A stretch of DNA of 64,000 nucleotides from JACVRN01 sp036403815 (GTDB taxonomy: Bacteria > Acidobacteriota > Blastocatellia > Pyrinomonadales > Pyrinomonadaceae). The DNA lies in assembly GCA_036403815.1 (NCBI GenBank), contig DASWQH010000080.1, positions 62,001-126,000 of the forward strand, given 5' to 3'. A model generated the notes under the pieces. The model had not been told where the DNA came from and did not search any database. It saw only the letters and a list, made by a program, of their open reading frames with translations. Positions 7,997-16,366 of this stretch are shown here, piece after piece (positions within the stretch are counted from its first letter, which is position 1; the number at the start of each line of letters is the position of its first letter). Position numbers and translations under genes: made by a program.

Positions 7997-9076
7997 CTAT
8001 CGCTTAGACTCCTCAAGCAACTCTGACAGGTATTGTTTCCAGATGGCGGGAAGCGTGTGCGTTCCGTGCCCGCGCGTCTTGTCGCTCGCGGGAAGCAGTA
8101 TGTAGCGGCCACGCCGCACACGCTTGATCTCTCGCTCCATCAAGCCCAGCTCCGGCGGGTTTATCATGTCGTCAGCGGAATTGATGGCGACGAGAGGCGC
8201 ACGTATGCTCTCAAGCCTTGGGCTGGGGTTGTAATCACGCGAGGCTTCAAACTGGTAGAGCATGTCGTTGGCATCCGTTTGCGCCATGCGTGCCTCTATC
8301 CACTTATGCAGAAATGCATCCGCCGCCTCGCGCGTCGGAGCCTGCCTTTGCCATTCAATCGTCGCGCTGCTCATCAGCATCAGTATGTTAAGAGCCGAAC
8401 GAAGCCCGCTCTGCGGCTCAGCCTTGTACTCGCCGTTCTGCCATTCCGGGTCATTGCGAATCGCATCAATAATCATACGCCGCATCATACGATTGCGACC
8501 GGCTATCTCTACGGGCAGGGAGGCCAGCGGCAGTAGCGCATCCATGAAATCAGGATAGGTCTCGCCCCAAACCCACGTCTGCATTCCTCCCATAGAAGTC
8601 CCCATCACAAGGCGCAGGTGATTCACGCCCAGCTTTTCAGTCAACAGCCTGTAGTGCGCAACCACCATGTCGTCATACGTGTAATGCGGAAAACGCGCAC
8701 GCAATCCATCGCTGGGCTTGCTGGATTGCCCGTGGCCTATCCCGTCCGGCAGGATTATGAAATACCTGCTCGCATCCAGCAGTTGTCCGGGGCCAAAGAG
8801 CACGCCCGCGAACTGCTCACGCATGAACTGCTGCGCGCTCCCGCCCGTCCCGTGCATGATAAGCACAGCATTGCGCACCACGCCCGCAGAGTCCCGCACA
8901 GGCGTCCCTATGGTCGTGTAATGCAGCCGCAACTCCTTTAAGACTTCCCCGCTCTTGAAACGGAAATCGCGCACGATGAAGTCTCCCTCGACCGGCTGCG
9001 TATCACTTGCGGCTCTCAGCGTGCCTGCGGAAACAAGCAGCATCAAAGTTAACAGAACGACTCTCTTGCTCATCAT
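7997..9076 (-). CDS. Secreted alpha/beta hydrolase, MetX/homoserine acetyltransferase-like
   Basis: Predicted 359-residue exported enzyme with a signal peptide (VVLLTLMLLVSAGTLRA). The alpha/beta hydrolase core resembles homoserine O-acetyltransferases: FRFKSGEVLKELRLHYTTIG at the start, nucleophile elbow GTSMGGMQ (Ser161), acid region NSADDMINPPE, and catalytic His in RGHGTHT. True MetX enzymes are cytoplasmic, so the signal peptide argues for a hydrolase of another ester or amide rather than methionine synthesis. GGAGG lies nine bases before ATG 9076. No operon partner; it diverges from the PPK2 gene. Confidence 0.85.
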   Translation of the reverse strand: MMSKRVVLLTLMLLVSAGTLRAASDTQPVEGDFIVRDFRFKSGEVLKELRLHYTTIGTPVRDSAGVVRNAVLIMHGTGGSAQQFMREQFAGVLFGPGQLLDASRYFIILPDGIGHGQSSKPSDGLRARFPHYTYDDMVVAHYRLLTEKLGVNHLRLVMGTSMGGMQTWVWGETYPDFMDALLPLASLPVEIAGRNRMMRRMIIDAIRNDPEWQNGEYKAEPQSGLRSALNILMLMSSATIEWQRQAPTREAADAFLHKWIEARMAQTDANDMLYQFEASRDYNPSPRLESIRAPLVAINSADDMINPPELGLMEREIKRVRRGRYILLPASDKTRGHGTHTLPAIWKQYLSELLEESKR

Positions 9077-9182
9077 GCCCGGTCACCTCCGAACTCTTAA
9101 TCGTAGAGGGTGAGAAGATTTTGCAGTATCTAATTACCCTGTCGTTAGTATATTCTCTCTTGCCATTATGTGAGGAGAGATT

Positions 9183-10019
9183 ATGAGCTACGCACATCGC
9201 CTTGAAGGCAAGAGCAAGATTAAGCTGAAGGATTTTGACACGGAAGATGACGCGGGGCTAAAGCGTGTTGAGGCTGAGGAGAAGACTGCGCGGCTGATAG
9301 CAGAGGTGGTCGAGTTGCAGGAGCTTCTTTACGCGGCGCAACAGCAGAGCATGCTCGTCATCCTGCAAGGACGCGATACCAGCGGTAAGGACGGTACGAT
9401 CCGCCATGTCGCAGGGCCTCTAAACTCGCAGAGCTGCACAGTAGCTTCTTTCAAAGTCCCTACGGAAGAAGAACTCGCACATGATTTCCTCTGGCGCGCA
9501 CATGCACAGACGCCCCCGACAGGACATATCAGAATCTTCAACCGCTCGCATTATGAAGACGTGCTGGTGGTGCGAGTCCACAAGCTCGCGCCGAAGGAGG
9601 TCTGGCGCGAGCGTTATGAGCACATCAACGCTTTCGAGCGATTGCTGGCAGACTCTTCTACCATCATTCTCAAGTTCTATCTGCACATCAGCAAGGATGA
9701 GCAAAAGAAGCGACTCCTCAAACGCGAGGAAGACTCGACTAAAGCATGGAAGCTCTCGGTCGGCGATTGGAAGGAGCGCGAGTACTGGGACGATTACGCA
9801 GAAGCTTACGAGGACGTAATCAACCGTTGCAGCACGAAACATGCGCCGTGGTTCATAGTGCCTGCCGACAGGAAATGGTTTCGCGATCTGGCGGTTGCGG
9901 AGACTTTGCGGGATGCGCTGAAGCCCTTTAGAGAGAAGTGGCTGAAAAAGCTGGAAGAAGTAGGGCTGGAAAGGAAGAAGGCGATTGAAGAATATCGCTT
10001 GAGCGGCAAACACTCTTAG
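9183..10019 (+). CDS. Polyphosphate:nucleotide phosphotransferase, PPK2 family
   Basis: Cytoplasmic kinase of 278 residues that moves phosphate between inorganic polyphosphate and nucleoside mono- or diphosphates. Walker A GRDTSGKDGT is at residues 63-72, the Walker B/lid region includes FNRSHYEDVLVVRVHK, and the C-terminal WFIVPADRKWFRDLAV is typical of the family. Length and motifs fit the single-domain class that phosphorylates AMP and ADP (TIGR03709 type); direction and preferred base are not readable. The start ATG 9183 follows GAGGAGAG. Confidence 0.92.
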   Translation: MSYAHRLEGKSKIKLKDFDTEDDAGLKRVEAEEKTARLIAEVVELQELLYAAQQQSMLVILQGRDTSGKDGTIRHVAGPLNSQSCTVASFKVPTEEELAHDFLWRAHAQTPPTGHIRIFNRSHYEDVLVVRVHKLAPKEVWRERYEHINAFERLLADSSTIILKFYLHISKDEQKKRLLKREEDSTKAWKLSVGDWKEREYWDDYAEAYEDVINRCSTKHAPWFIVPADRKWFRDLAVAETLRDALKPFREKWLKKLEEVGLERKKAIEEYRLSGKHS

Positions 10020-10050
10020 AAGCAGTTTGAAAAGTTCAGATGCGCCAGTT

Positions 10051-10245
10051 GTCCCGTAGGGACATTTGAAAATAGCCCAGTGCTTCAGCGCTGGGAATAC
10101 ATTGCGGAGAAAAATAGTAGAGTCCCGTAGGGACGACTGAAATCGTTCCAAGTCTCTTCAGTCGTCCCTACGGGACTCAACACTTTTTGTGCCTTCAGTT
10201 CCCAGCCATAAATTGCTGGGCTATTATCAAAAGTCCCTACGGGAC
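10051..10245. repeat. Nested palindrome, repeat family B, full-length form
   Basis: Structure from outside inward: GTCCCGTAGGGAC (10051-10063), a CCCAG...CTGGG hairpin within AATAGCCCAG, spacer, then the core GTCCCGTAGGGACGACTGAA paired with TTCAGTCGTCCCTACGGGAC (10122-10176), followed by the mirrored CCCAGC...GCTGGGCTAT hairpin and GTCCCTACGGGAC (10233-10245). Each short element is a hairpin and the whole is one larger palindrome. The same design recurs at 17669-17863 and, compacted, at 16216-16291. Confidence 0.85.
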
Positions 10246-10321
10246 TTTCCACACAGCCTCCAAGTGATGAGAACCTAGCCCGAAGCCTCTGTAACTAGCT
10301 TTATGCTATTATCCTCGCAAG

Positions 10322-12721
10322 ATGGCTAAAGCTTCCCCCATCACACTCGACACGCCAATTACATCGCTCTATAAATTTGGTGTCCCTCGTCTGGGGCAGC
10401 CGACGGCGCGCAAGCTGGCGCTGGCATTGGCGACCGCTTCCGGTAAACAGGATGCTGCGGAAGCAAGTGTTGAAGACCTCTTGAACTACCTGCCTATGCG
10501 GTACGAAGATCGCTCGAACATGGGGCGCATCTCGGAATTGCAGCACGGCACGGAGGCTTCGCTGGAGCTTTACGTGAGGGTTGCAGGCGGCTTTCAGGTA
10601 GGCCGCAATCGCTCGCCCAAGCAACCCAAGCTCTACATCTTCGAGATTACAGCAAGCGACCCAGAGCGCACGGGCAAGCCTGTGGTCGTCTGGTGGTTCG
10701 TCTCTGGCCGCGCAGCCGAACGCATCATCGTTTACAATCGCCAGCGCTTCACTCGCGGCGCACGCTTCATAGCCTTCGGCCAGTGGGAATGGGATCCGCG
10801 CCGCAACACCTTCTCGCTTAGATTGAACAAACCGGACGAGCTTGAAATGCTGCCCGGCACTTGGACGCCGCCGGAGCACGCGCTGCTGCGTCTGGCGGAA
10901 GAGGGGGAAACGGGGCAAAAGGGAAACGGTGGAAAGGGTGAGAACGGAAGCGGGGAGACAGCGACGCAAGGGCATAGCGGCGCAGACGAAGAAGCTTCCG
11001 GCGAGGATGAGTCTTTCGATGAAGAGGAAGCTGCTGACGATCCCGCGATGGCTGCGATTCACGTAGGGCGGCGCGTGCCTGTCTATCGCAAGCTAGGCGA
11101 GTTTCGCACCAAACGCCTGCGCGAGATTATGCACGCTGTCCTGGGTCGTGTTGACGACGACTCGATTGCGGAGACGCTGCCCAACGATTTAATCGGACGA
11201 CAAAAACTGATTGGCAGAGCCTCTGCCCTGCGCCTCATACACTTCCCTTCGGACGATGTGCCCCTGGCCGAATACGAGCGCGCACGCTCGCCCGCTCACC
11301 TGCGACTCATCTTTGAAGAGTTCTTCTGGGTCGCGCTGGCAATCGCCATCCGTCGCGGCGAGCGCATCAAAGAGGCCAAAGGCGCAGTCATAGAGATTAC
11401 AGACAGCATACGCGAACGGGTTGCTTCCGTTCTTCCCTTCGAGCTAACGGGCGCGCAAGAGCGCGTGTTGGAGCGTATCTACGCAGACATGCAATCGGAC
11501 GCGCCCATGAACCGTTTGCTTCAGGGCGATGTCGGGAGCGGGAAAACAATCGTCGCGCTCGAAGCGATGCTGGCGGCGATGGAGAACGGCTACCAGACGG
11601 CGCTCATGGTGCCGACGGAAATCTTAGCCGAACAGCACGCGCGCAACGTCAAGCGAATCCTTGCACGCACGCCCTATCGAGTGGAGCTTTTAACAGGAAG
11701 CCTGCGAGCGGCGGAAAAGCGCAAGCTTCATCAGGCGATTGCGGCGGGCGAAGTCCACGCAACCATAGGCACGCACGCCCTCATTCAAGAGGCCGTGCAG
11801 TTCTATAAGCTCGGACTGATAATCATAGACGAACAGCACCGCTTCGGCGTTATACAGCGCGCAGAGCTTCGCGCTCGCGGCTTCAACCCGGACGTGCTGG
11901 TGATGACGGCCACGCCCATTCCGCGCTCTCTGGCGATGACGGTTTACGGCGACCTGGACGTGTCTGTGATTGACGAGCTTCCGCCTGGACGCACGCCCGT
12001 CAAGACGGTTGTGCTTGGCGAAGACAAGCGCCAGCTCGTCTATAAAGGAATCGAGCGCGACGTGCGTGCAGGCCGACAGGTTTACGTCGTCTACCCTTTG
12101 GTAGAAGAATCAGAAAAGATGGATTTGAAGGACGCCACGCGCATGTACGAGCACCTACGCGACCGCGTCTTTCCACACTTCGCGGTCGGCCTCATTCACG
12201 GCAAGTTGAAGGCATCGGAAAAGGACGAGATTATGCACCGCTTCGTCGCGGGCGAAATTCAGATTCTGGTTGCGACCACCGTGGTCGAAGTCGGCGTTGA
12301 CGTGCCTAATGCCTCGCTGATGGTGATAGAGCACGCCGAGCGCTTCGGATTGTCGCAGCTTCATCAATTGCGCGGGCGCGTAGGCCGGGGCGCTGAGCAG
12401 AGCGCCTGCGTGTTGATGACCTCGGATAAACAGACCAACACAGCGCGCGAGCGATTGGGCATCATGGAAGAGACTTCGGACGGCTTTCGCATCGCGGAGA
12501 AGGATTTGGAGCTGCGCGGCCCCGGCGAAGTGATGGGCACGCGTCAATCCGGCGTCCCGACTTTTCGCGTCGGCAATCTGGTGCGCGACGTGCTCATACT
12601 CGAAGAAGCGCGACACGAGGCCGATTATTATCTTTCCGCCAGACGCCTCACGCGCGAGACTTCCCAGTTAATCGAGCGCGTGCGCGCCGATGCCCGCTTC
12701 GGGCTGGCAGCGATAGGGTAA
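10322..12721 (+). CDS. recG: ATP-dependent DNA helicase RecG
   Basis: Superfamily 2 helicase that reverses stalled replication forks and migrates Holliday junctions. Of 799 residues, the N-terminal wedge/OB part contains LNYLPMRYEDRSNM. Walker A is GDVGSGKT (402-409) and Walker B is the DEQH box (503-506). MTATPIPRSLAMT, TTVVEVGVDVPNA, QLRGRVGRG and LRGPGEVMGTRQSG complete the family signature. It is about 100 residues longer than E. coli RecG, largely because of a Gly/Glu/Asp-rich insertion at about residues 196-243 in the wedge region. It is followed by rsmD, as in several other bacteria. Confidence 0.97.
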   Translation: MAKASPITLDTPITSLYKFGVPRLGQPTARKLALALATASGKQDAAEASVEDLLNYLPMRYEDRSNMGRISELQHGTEASLELYVRVAGGFQVGRNRSPKQPKLYIFEITASDPERTGKPVVVWWFVSGRAAERIIVYNRQRFTRGARFIAFGQWEWDPRRNTFSLRLNKPDELEMLPGTWTPPEHALLRLAEEGETGQKGNGGKGENGSGETATQGHSGADEEASGEDESFDEEEAADDPAMAAIHVGRRVPVYRKLGEFRTKRLREIMHAVLGRVDDDSIAETLPNDLIGRQKLIGRASALRLIHFPSDDVPLAEYERARSPAHLRLIFEEFFWVALAIAIRRGERIKEAKGAVIEITDSIRERVASVLPFELTGAQERVLERIYADMQSDAPMNRLLQGDVGSGKTIVALEAMLAAMENGYQTALMVPTEILAEQHARNVKRILARTPYRVELLTGSLRAAEKRKLHQAIAAGEVHATIGTHALIQEAVQFYKLGLIIIDEQHRFGVIQRAELRARGFNPDVLVMTATPIPRSLAMTVYGDLDVSVIDELPPGRTPVKTVVLGEDKRQLVYKGIERDVRAGRQVYVVYPLVEESEKMDLKDATRMYEHLRDRVFPHFAVGLIHGKLKASEKDEIMHRFVAGEIQILVATTVVEVGVDVPNASLMVIEHAERFGLSQLHQLRGRVGRGAEQSACVLMTSDKQTNTARERLGIMEETSDGFRIAEKDLELRGPGEVMGTRQSGVPTFRVGNLVRDVLILEEARHEADYYLSARRLTRETSQLIERVRADARFGLAAIG

Positions 12722-12727
12722 AGCCAG

Positions 12728-12814
12728 AGTCCCAGGTTCCAAGTCCCAAGACCCAAGTCAAATTCCCGAAGCCCCGGTTTTTGACTTGGGTCTTGGGACT
12801 TGGAACCTGGGACT
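12728..12814. repeat. Intergenic inverted repeat, CCAAGTCCCAAG word type
   Basis: AGTCCCAGGTTCCAAGTCCC (from 12728) pairs with its inverse ending near 12814, around a loop AAATTCCCGAAGCCCCGG. The arms are made of repeated CCAAGTC/CCCAAG words. It lies directly after the recG stop. Versions with the same word appear at 24471-24554 and flank the gene at 43431-43826. Confidence 0.8.
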
Positions 12815-12989
12815 TACCCGGACTTAGCGTTGAGAGTTCTGGATGGGAAATATCGTCGCACGTTTCTGCAAAGCACTTCTTCAAAGACGGTGCGCCCCAC
12901 CGCACACCGCTTCCGCGAAGCCACCTTCAAGCTTCAAAAGCGTTTCGTTCTTCTGCTGAAAACTGTAAACTGAAAACTCAAAACTTTTT

Positions 12990-13547
12990 ATGCGTGTCAT
13001 CGCCGGAAAATATCGCGGGAGAAATTTGCGCAGCCCGCCTTCTATGCAGGTGCGCCCGACATCAGACCGGCTGCGCGAAACGCTCTTCAATGTCCTCGCG
13101 CCGCGCATAGAGGGCGTGCGTTTTTTAGACCTCTGCGCAGGCTCCGGCGCGGTCGGTATCGAAGCTCTCTCTCGCGGCGCATCATTTGTCACGTTCGTTG
13201 ATCGCTCGCGCAAGATGTGCGGTCTAATAGAATCGAATCTTGATCTATGCGGCGTGCCCGAAGATGAAACGGAAGTGGTGAGAGCCGAGGCGGCTGAGTA
13301 CCTGCGCCGCGCTCATTCAAAGAATGCCGAGCGCTGGGACATAGCCTTTTTCGACCCGCCCTACGCGATTGATTACGCGCCGGTGCTCAACATCTTCGGC
13401 ACAGGAGCGATTTTAACTGAGGACAACGGCCTGCTCGTCGTAGAGCATCATCATAAGAACGAGCTCCGCGACGAAGTCGGCACACTGCGCCGCTGGCGCA
13501 TACTCAAGCAAGGCGACTCGTGCCTTAGCTTTTACGAACCAGTCTAG
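12990..13547 (+). CDS. rsmD: 16S rRNA (guanine(966)-N(2))-methyltransferase RsmD
   Basis: Methylates G966 (E. coli numbering) of 16S rRNA with S-adenosylmethionine during 30S assembly. The 185-residue protein begins with the family hallmark MRVIAGKYRGRNL. It has the SAM-binding FLDLCAGSGAVGIEALSRGA and the N-methylase motif DPPY (AFFDPPYAIDYAP). Length is normal. Its stop codon lies inside the first arm of the inverted repeat at 13542-13640. It sits between recG and tsaD. Confidence 0.95.
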   Translation: MRVIAGKYRGRNLRSPPSMQVRPTSDRLRETLFNVLAPRIEGVRFLDLCAGSGAVGIEALSRGASFVTFVDRSRKMCGLIESNLDLCGVPEDETEVVRAEAAEYLRRAHSKNAERWDIAFFDPPYAIDYAPVLNIFGTGAILTEDNGLLVVEHHHKNELRDEVGTLRRWRILKQGDSCLSFYEPV

Positions 13548-13640
13548 AGAGTCTGGAGAGTCCTGAGAGTCTAGAGAGCCGGAAAGCCTCTCAACTCCCT
13601 TACTCTCTAGACTCTCCAGACTCTCAGGACTCTCTAGACT
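13542..13640. repeat. Intergenic inverted repeat, AGAGTCT/CTCTAGA word type
   Basis: Arms built from GAGAGTCTGGAGAGTCCTGA and its inverse TCAGGACTCTC flank a loop around CCGGAAAGCCTCTCAACTCC. The left arm includes the rsmD stop codon, and the right arm ends one base before the tsaD ATG at 13642. Any rsmD-tsaD read-through transcript would carry a long hairpin at the tsaD translation start. Confidence 0.8.
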
Positions 13641-13641
13641 T

Positions 13642-14718
13642 ATGTTGGTACTTGGAATTGAAAGTTCTTGTGACGAGACTGCTGCGGCTATTGTGCGTGA
13701 CGGGCGTGAGATGGTCTCAAGCGTCATCTCTTCGCAGGTGGATATTCATAAACGCTTCGGCGGGGTCGTGCCGGAGCTTGCCTCACGCGAGCATTTGGAC
13801 AAGATAGTGCCGGTTGTGGATGAAGCCTTTGAGCGTGCCGGGTTGAAGAAGGCGTCGATTGACGGCATCGCCGTTACAGCGGGTCCGGGGCTGGTCGGGT
13901 CGCTACTGGTCGGCGTCTCGTACGCAAAGGCCATGGCCTTCGCTCTGGATAAGCCTCTGGTCGGCGTCAATCACATAGAGGGGCATATCTTCTCCGTGGT
14001 CTTCGAGAATCCGCCAGTGGAATATCCTGCGCTCGCGCTGGTGGTGTCGGGCGGGCACACCAATCTGTTTTATGTTCCGGCACCGGGCAAGTATAAGGTT
14101 GTAGCGCGCACACGCGACGATGCGGCGGGCGAGGCTTTCGACAAGGTGGCGAAGATGCTGGGGCTTGGGTATCCGGGCGGCCCCATTATCGAACGCCTTG
14201 CGCGCGAAGGCGATGCCGGAAGCGTGCGCTTCAGCATTCCGCGCATGGGCGATGGGCGACCGGATTTCAGCTTCAGCGGGTTGAAGACGGCTGTCTCAAA
14301 GCACGTGCGCGAGACAGCGCTCAAGCCTGTCGAAGCAGGTGCTGAGCCATCGCAGGCGATTAAAGATTTGGCGGCAAGCTTTCAAAGCACCGTCGTGCGC
14401 TCGCTTGTCGGAACGATGGAGCGACTGGCGGGAGAACTTCATCCACGGACTCTGATTGTAGCGGGCGGCGTGGCCTGTAACGGCGCGCTGCGCGAGGAGT
14501 CTAGCAAGGCCGCCAGCCGCCTCGGCGTTCCCGTCTACTTCCCTTCAACGCATCTTTCTACGGACAACGCGGCCATGATTGCCGCCGCCGGGACTGTTAA
14601 ATTAGAAGCGGGCGAACGCGCCGGATTTGACCTCAACGCGGACGTTAACCTGCGCCTTCAGAACGTGGAGGTCGAGGATGAAGCTCTCCGGCAACAGGGC
14701 GTGCATTACAGGCTCTAA
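13642..14718 (+). CDS. tsaD: tRNA N6-adenosine threonylcarbamoyltransferase TsaD
   Basis: Catalytic ASKHA-fold subunit that places the threonylcarbamoyl group on A37 of ANN-decoding tRNAs, working with TsaB, TsaE and TsaC. The 358 residues start MLVLGIESSCDETAAA and carry the metal-binding NHIEGH, the nucleotide motifs VVSGGHTNL and GLGYPGGPIIE, and the C-terminal VAGGVACNGALRE and FPSTHLSTDNAAM. Length is standard. No classical ribosome site precedes the ATG because a long inverted repeat fills the space upstream. Confidence 0.97.
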   Translation: MLVLGIESSCDETAAAIVRDGREMVSSVISSQVDIHKRFGGVVPELASREHLDKIVPVVDEAFERAGLKKASIDGIAVTAGPGLVGSLLVGVSYAKAMAFALDKPLVGVNHIEGHIFSVVFENPPVEYPALALVVSGGHTNLFYVPAPGKYKVVARTRDDAAGEAFDKVAKMLGLGYPGGPIIERLAREGDAGSVRFSIPRMGDGRPDFSFSGLKTAVSKHVRETALKPVEAGAEPSQAIKDLAASFQSTVVRSLVGTMERLAGELHPRTLIVAGGVACNGALREESSKAASRLGVPVYFPSTHLSTDNAAMIAAAGTVKLEAGERAGFDLNADVNLRLQNVEVEDEALRQQGVHYRL

Positions 14719-14726
14719 GGCTCCGA

Positions 14727-14743
14727 AGCCCCTGAAAGGGGCT
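14727..14743. repeat. Short hairpin, family C (CCCCTGAAAGGGG)
   Basis: AGCCCCTGAAAGGGGCT forms a perfect 7-bp stem just after the tsaD stop. The same core is found at 26967-27008 at the end of lpxK. It could act as a weak terminator but lacks a T run. Confidence 0.5.
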
Positions 14744-14786
14744 ATGGTTCTTCCCGCTTAAGTCGCGCCTCACGTTAGATAGCTTT

Positions 14787-15347
14787 CTATCTTTTTTTGC
14801 TTCCGCCTCTTGAAGCGCTCTTTCGCGCGCCCGCCTTTGATTTTGCTGCGCCGCTCTTTTTAGCGCTGCCTTTTTTAGCACTGCTTTTCTTTGCGGCACT
14901 CTTCTTCGAGCTGCCTTTAGCGCTCTTCGCTCTGGTTGTCGAAGTTAAAGATGAAGCGCTGCGCGTGGCGGCGCGTGTGGCCGCGCGCGTGGTCTTTTCG
15001 GCTGCCTTGGCCGAACGGTTGGCGACTCGACTGGCAGCGCTTGTTTGCTTACGCACCAGCTTAGTATTCTCCTTGGCGGCTTTGTTGACCGCTTCCCTCA
15101 CGCCGCGTCCCGAAGCGCTCGCGCGTTTCTTCGCGCCGCCGCCGCGCTTTGAGCCGCTCGGTCGTATAACGTCAGCCGCCGCCGGACTCACCATTCCGAT
15201 CATGTTGGCAGCAGATTCCATCACGCCGGTCGCAACATTAGAAGCCTGATCTATCACCTCGCCGGTTACGCTCGCGGCCTGATTCAAGGCTTCACCAGCC
15301 ACATCCATAGTAGCTCTTACAGGCCCACGTCCTTTTCTATTAGCCAT
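14787..15347 (-). CDS. Histone H1-like basic nucleoid protein
   Basis: Predicted 186-residue protein with two parts. Residues 1-60 contain an amphipathic region (ALNQAASVTGEVIDQASNVA) reminiscent of helical stress proteins. The rest is an Ala/Lys/Ser/Arg-rich tail (repeats such as KKSAAKKSSAKKGSAKK) ending GGSKKR, similar in composition to bacterial and eukaryotic histone H1 tails. The likely role is DNA or RNA binding and compaction, inferred from composition only. ATG 15347 follows GAGAGACGC. Length of the repeated tail is likely to vary among strains. Confidence 0.7.
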   Translation of the reverse strand: MANRKGRGPVRATMDVAGEALNQAASVTGEVIDQASNVATGVMESAANMIGMVSPAAADVIRPSGSKRGGGAKKRASASGRGVREAVNKAAKENTKLVRKQTSAASRVANRSAKAAEKTTRAATRAATRSASSLTSTTRAKSAKGSSKKSAAKKSSAKKGSAKKSGAAKSKAGARKSASRGGSKKR

Positions 15348-15488
15348 AGCGTCTCTCTTTCTCCTTCCGATTTTATCTACCGCTCTTCTTCACTACTTTA
15401 TGCCCCATTTATATCACAGGCTCACAATTCATGAATTGCGCCGCTTGAAATCGGCAAGAATTAGACCGGGCGAGGGTCAGCTTATGAT

Positions 15489-15521
15489 AGAGCCGCTTTA
15501 CTTCTAAGGTAAAGCGGCTCT
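15489..15521. terminator. Perfect hairpin, possible bidirectional terminator
   Basis: AGAGCCGCTTTAC and GTAAAGCGGCTCT form a 13-bp stem with a short loop (TTCTAAG). It lies about 50 bases after the stop of the minus-strand gene at 15571-15933. There is only TCTT on the plus side and no T run, so termination is plausible rather than shown. Confidence 0.45.
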
Positions 15522-15570
15522 CTTCGACCGGCGGATATGCGAGGCGACGCTCTATCGAGCACCAATATCA

Positions 15571-15933
15571 TTACCGGCGATTTCGTGCGATGGCTGTCGT
15601 CTCGGTCTGCATGGAGATGTTCTTTGCAAACTTGACCGGGTTCTTCTCGTCCAGCTCTATGTTGATGACATCTCCTTCGCGCACTTCCTTGACCGACACG
15701 CTCTTGCCATCTCTGGTCACGCGCGTCTTCTCCATATCAATTGCGATGACGTGCTCGACCCCCGTCTGAGCCATCACAGAGATACGCGCGTCCGTTATCT
15801 CCAGTACCTTAGCATTCACAAGGCGCGTATCCGTGTCCCTTTCGTCGTTGCCCGAAAAGGCAGCCCGCGCGTTGATAGAAAAAAGCATGATCGTCATGCT
15901 CACGAAGAAAGCTGCGAGGTGTTTTCGTCTCAT
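15571..15933 (-). CDS. Exported small protein of unknown function
   Basis: Predicted 120-residue protein with a signal peptide (AAFFVSMTIMLFSINARAAF). The mature part reads as short beta strands (RLVNAKVLEITDARISVMA, KTRVTRDGKSVSVKEVREGD, VINIEL), which suggests a small OB-like or SH3-like barrel, as in DUF5666-type proteins. I cannot assign it to a family with confidence. It has no clear operon partner. The 5' side (15934-16215) is non-coding. Confidence 0.65.
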   Translation of the reverse strand: MRRKHLAAFFVSMTIMLFSINARAAFSGNDERDTDTRLVNAKVLEITDARISVMAQTGVEHVIAIDMEKTRVTRDGKSVSVKEVREGDVINIELDEKNPVKFAKNISMQTETTAIARNRR

Positions 15934-16215
15934 GTATCCACCAGCCCTTTATGCTTCTTATGCAGAGTTCTATTCGGTCTACGACAATAAACTCATGAGC
16001 AACCGACATGCCGAACCATCCCCAAAGCGAAACCCGCAGCTTTAAGCCCGATTTTACAGGCCGAAAACAGAATTGTTATAGAGAGATTGCAATGCCCTGT
16101 GAACATTAATCATGCATCACACGCCTCGACTACAGAAAATATTTGTACGATTGCGAAACGACTGAAGGAGAGGTAAAAGTGAAGAAGGGCACTGAAGTAC
16201 ACAAGCTGATGAGTT

Positions 16216-16291
16216 AGTCCCGTCAGGGACGACGTGATAATAGCCCAGCAATATATTGCTGGGCTATTATCACGTCGTCCCTGACGGGACT
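16216..16291. repeat. Nested palindrome, repeat family B, compact form
   Basis: AGTCCCGTCAGGGACGACGT is mirrored by ACGTCGTCCCTGACGGGACT. Inside them, ATAGCCCAGCAATATATTGC and the inverse complete an almost perfect 76-base palindrome. It differs from the other family B copies by GTCAGGGAC in place of GTAGGGAC. It lies in the 433-bp gap 15934-16366, where I see no gene. Confidence 0.85.
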
Positions 16292-16366
16292 GAAGATGAA
16301 TCTGCTCTTACTAATCTCCGGCCTCTAACTACTCCTCTTCACCTTGCCTTCTCACTTGTGCTCTGT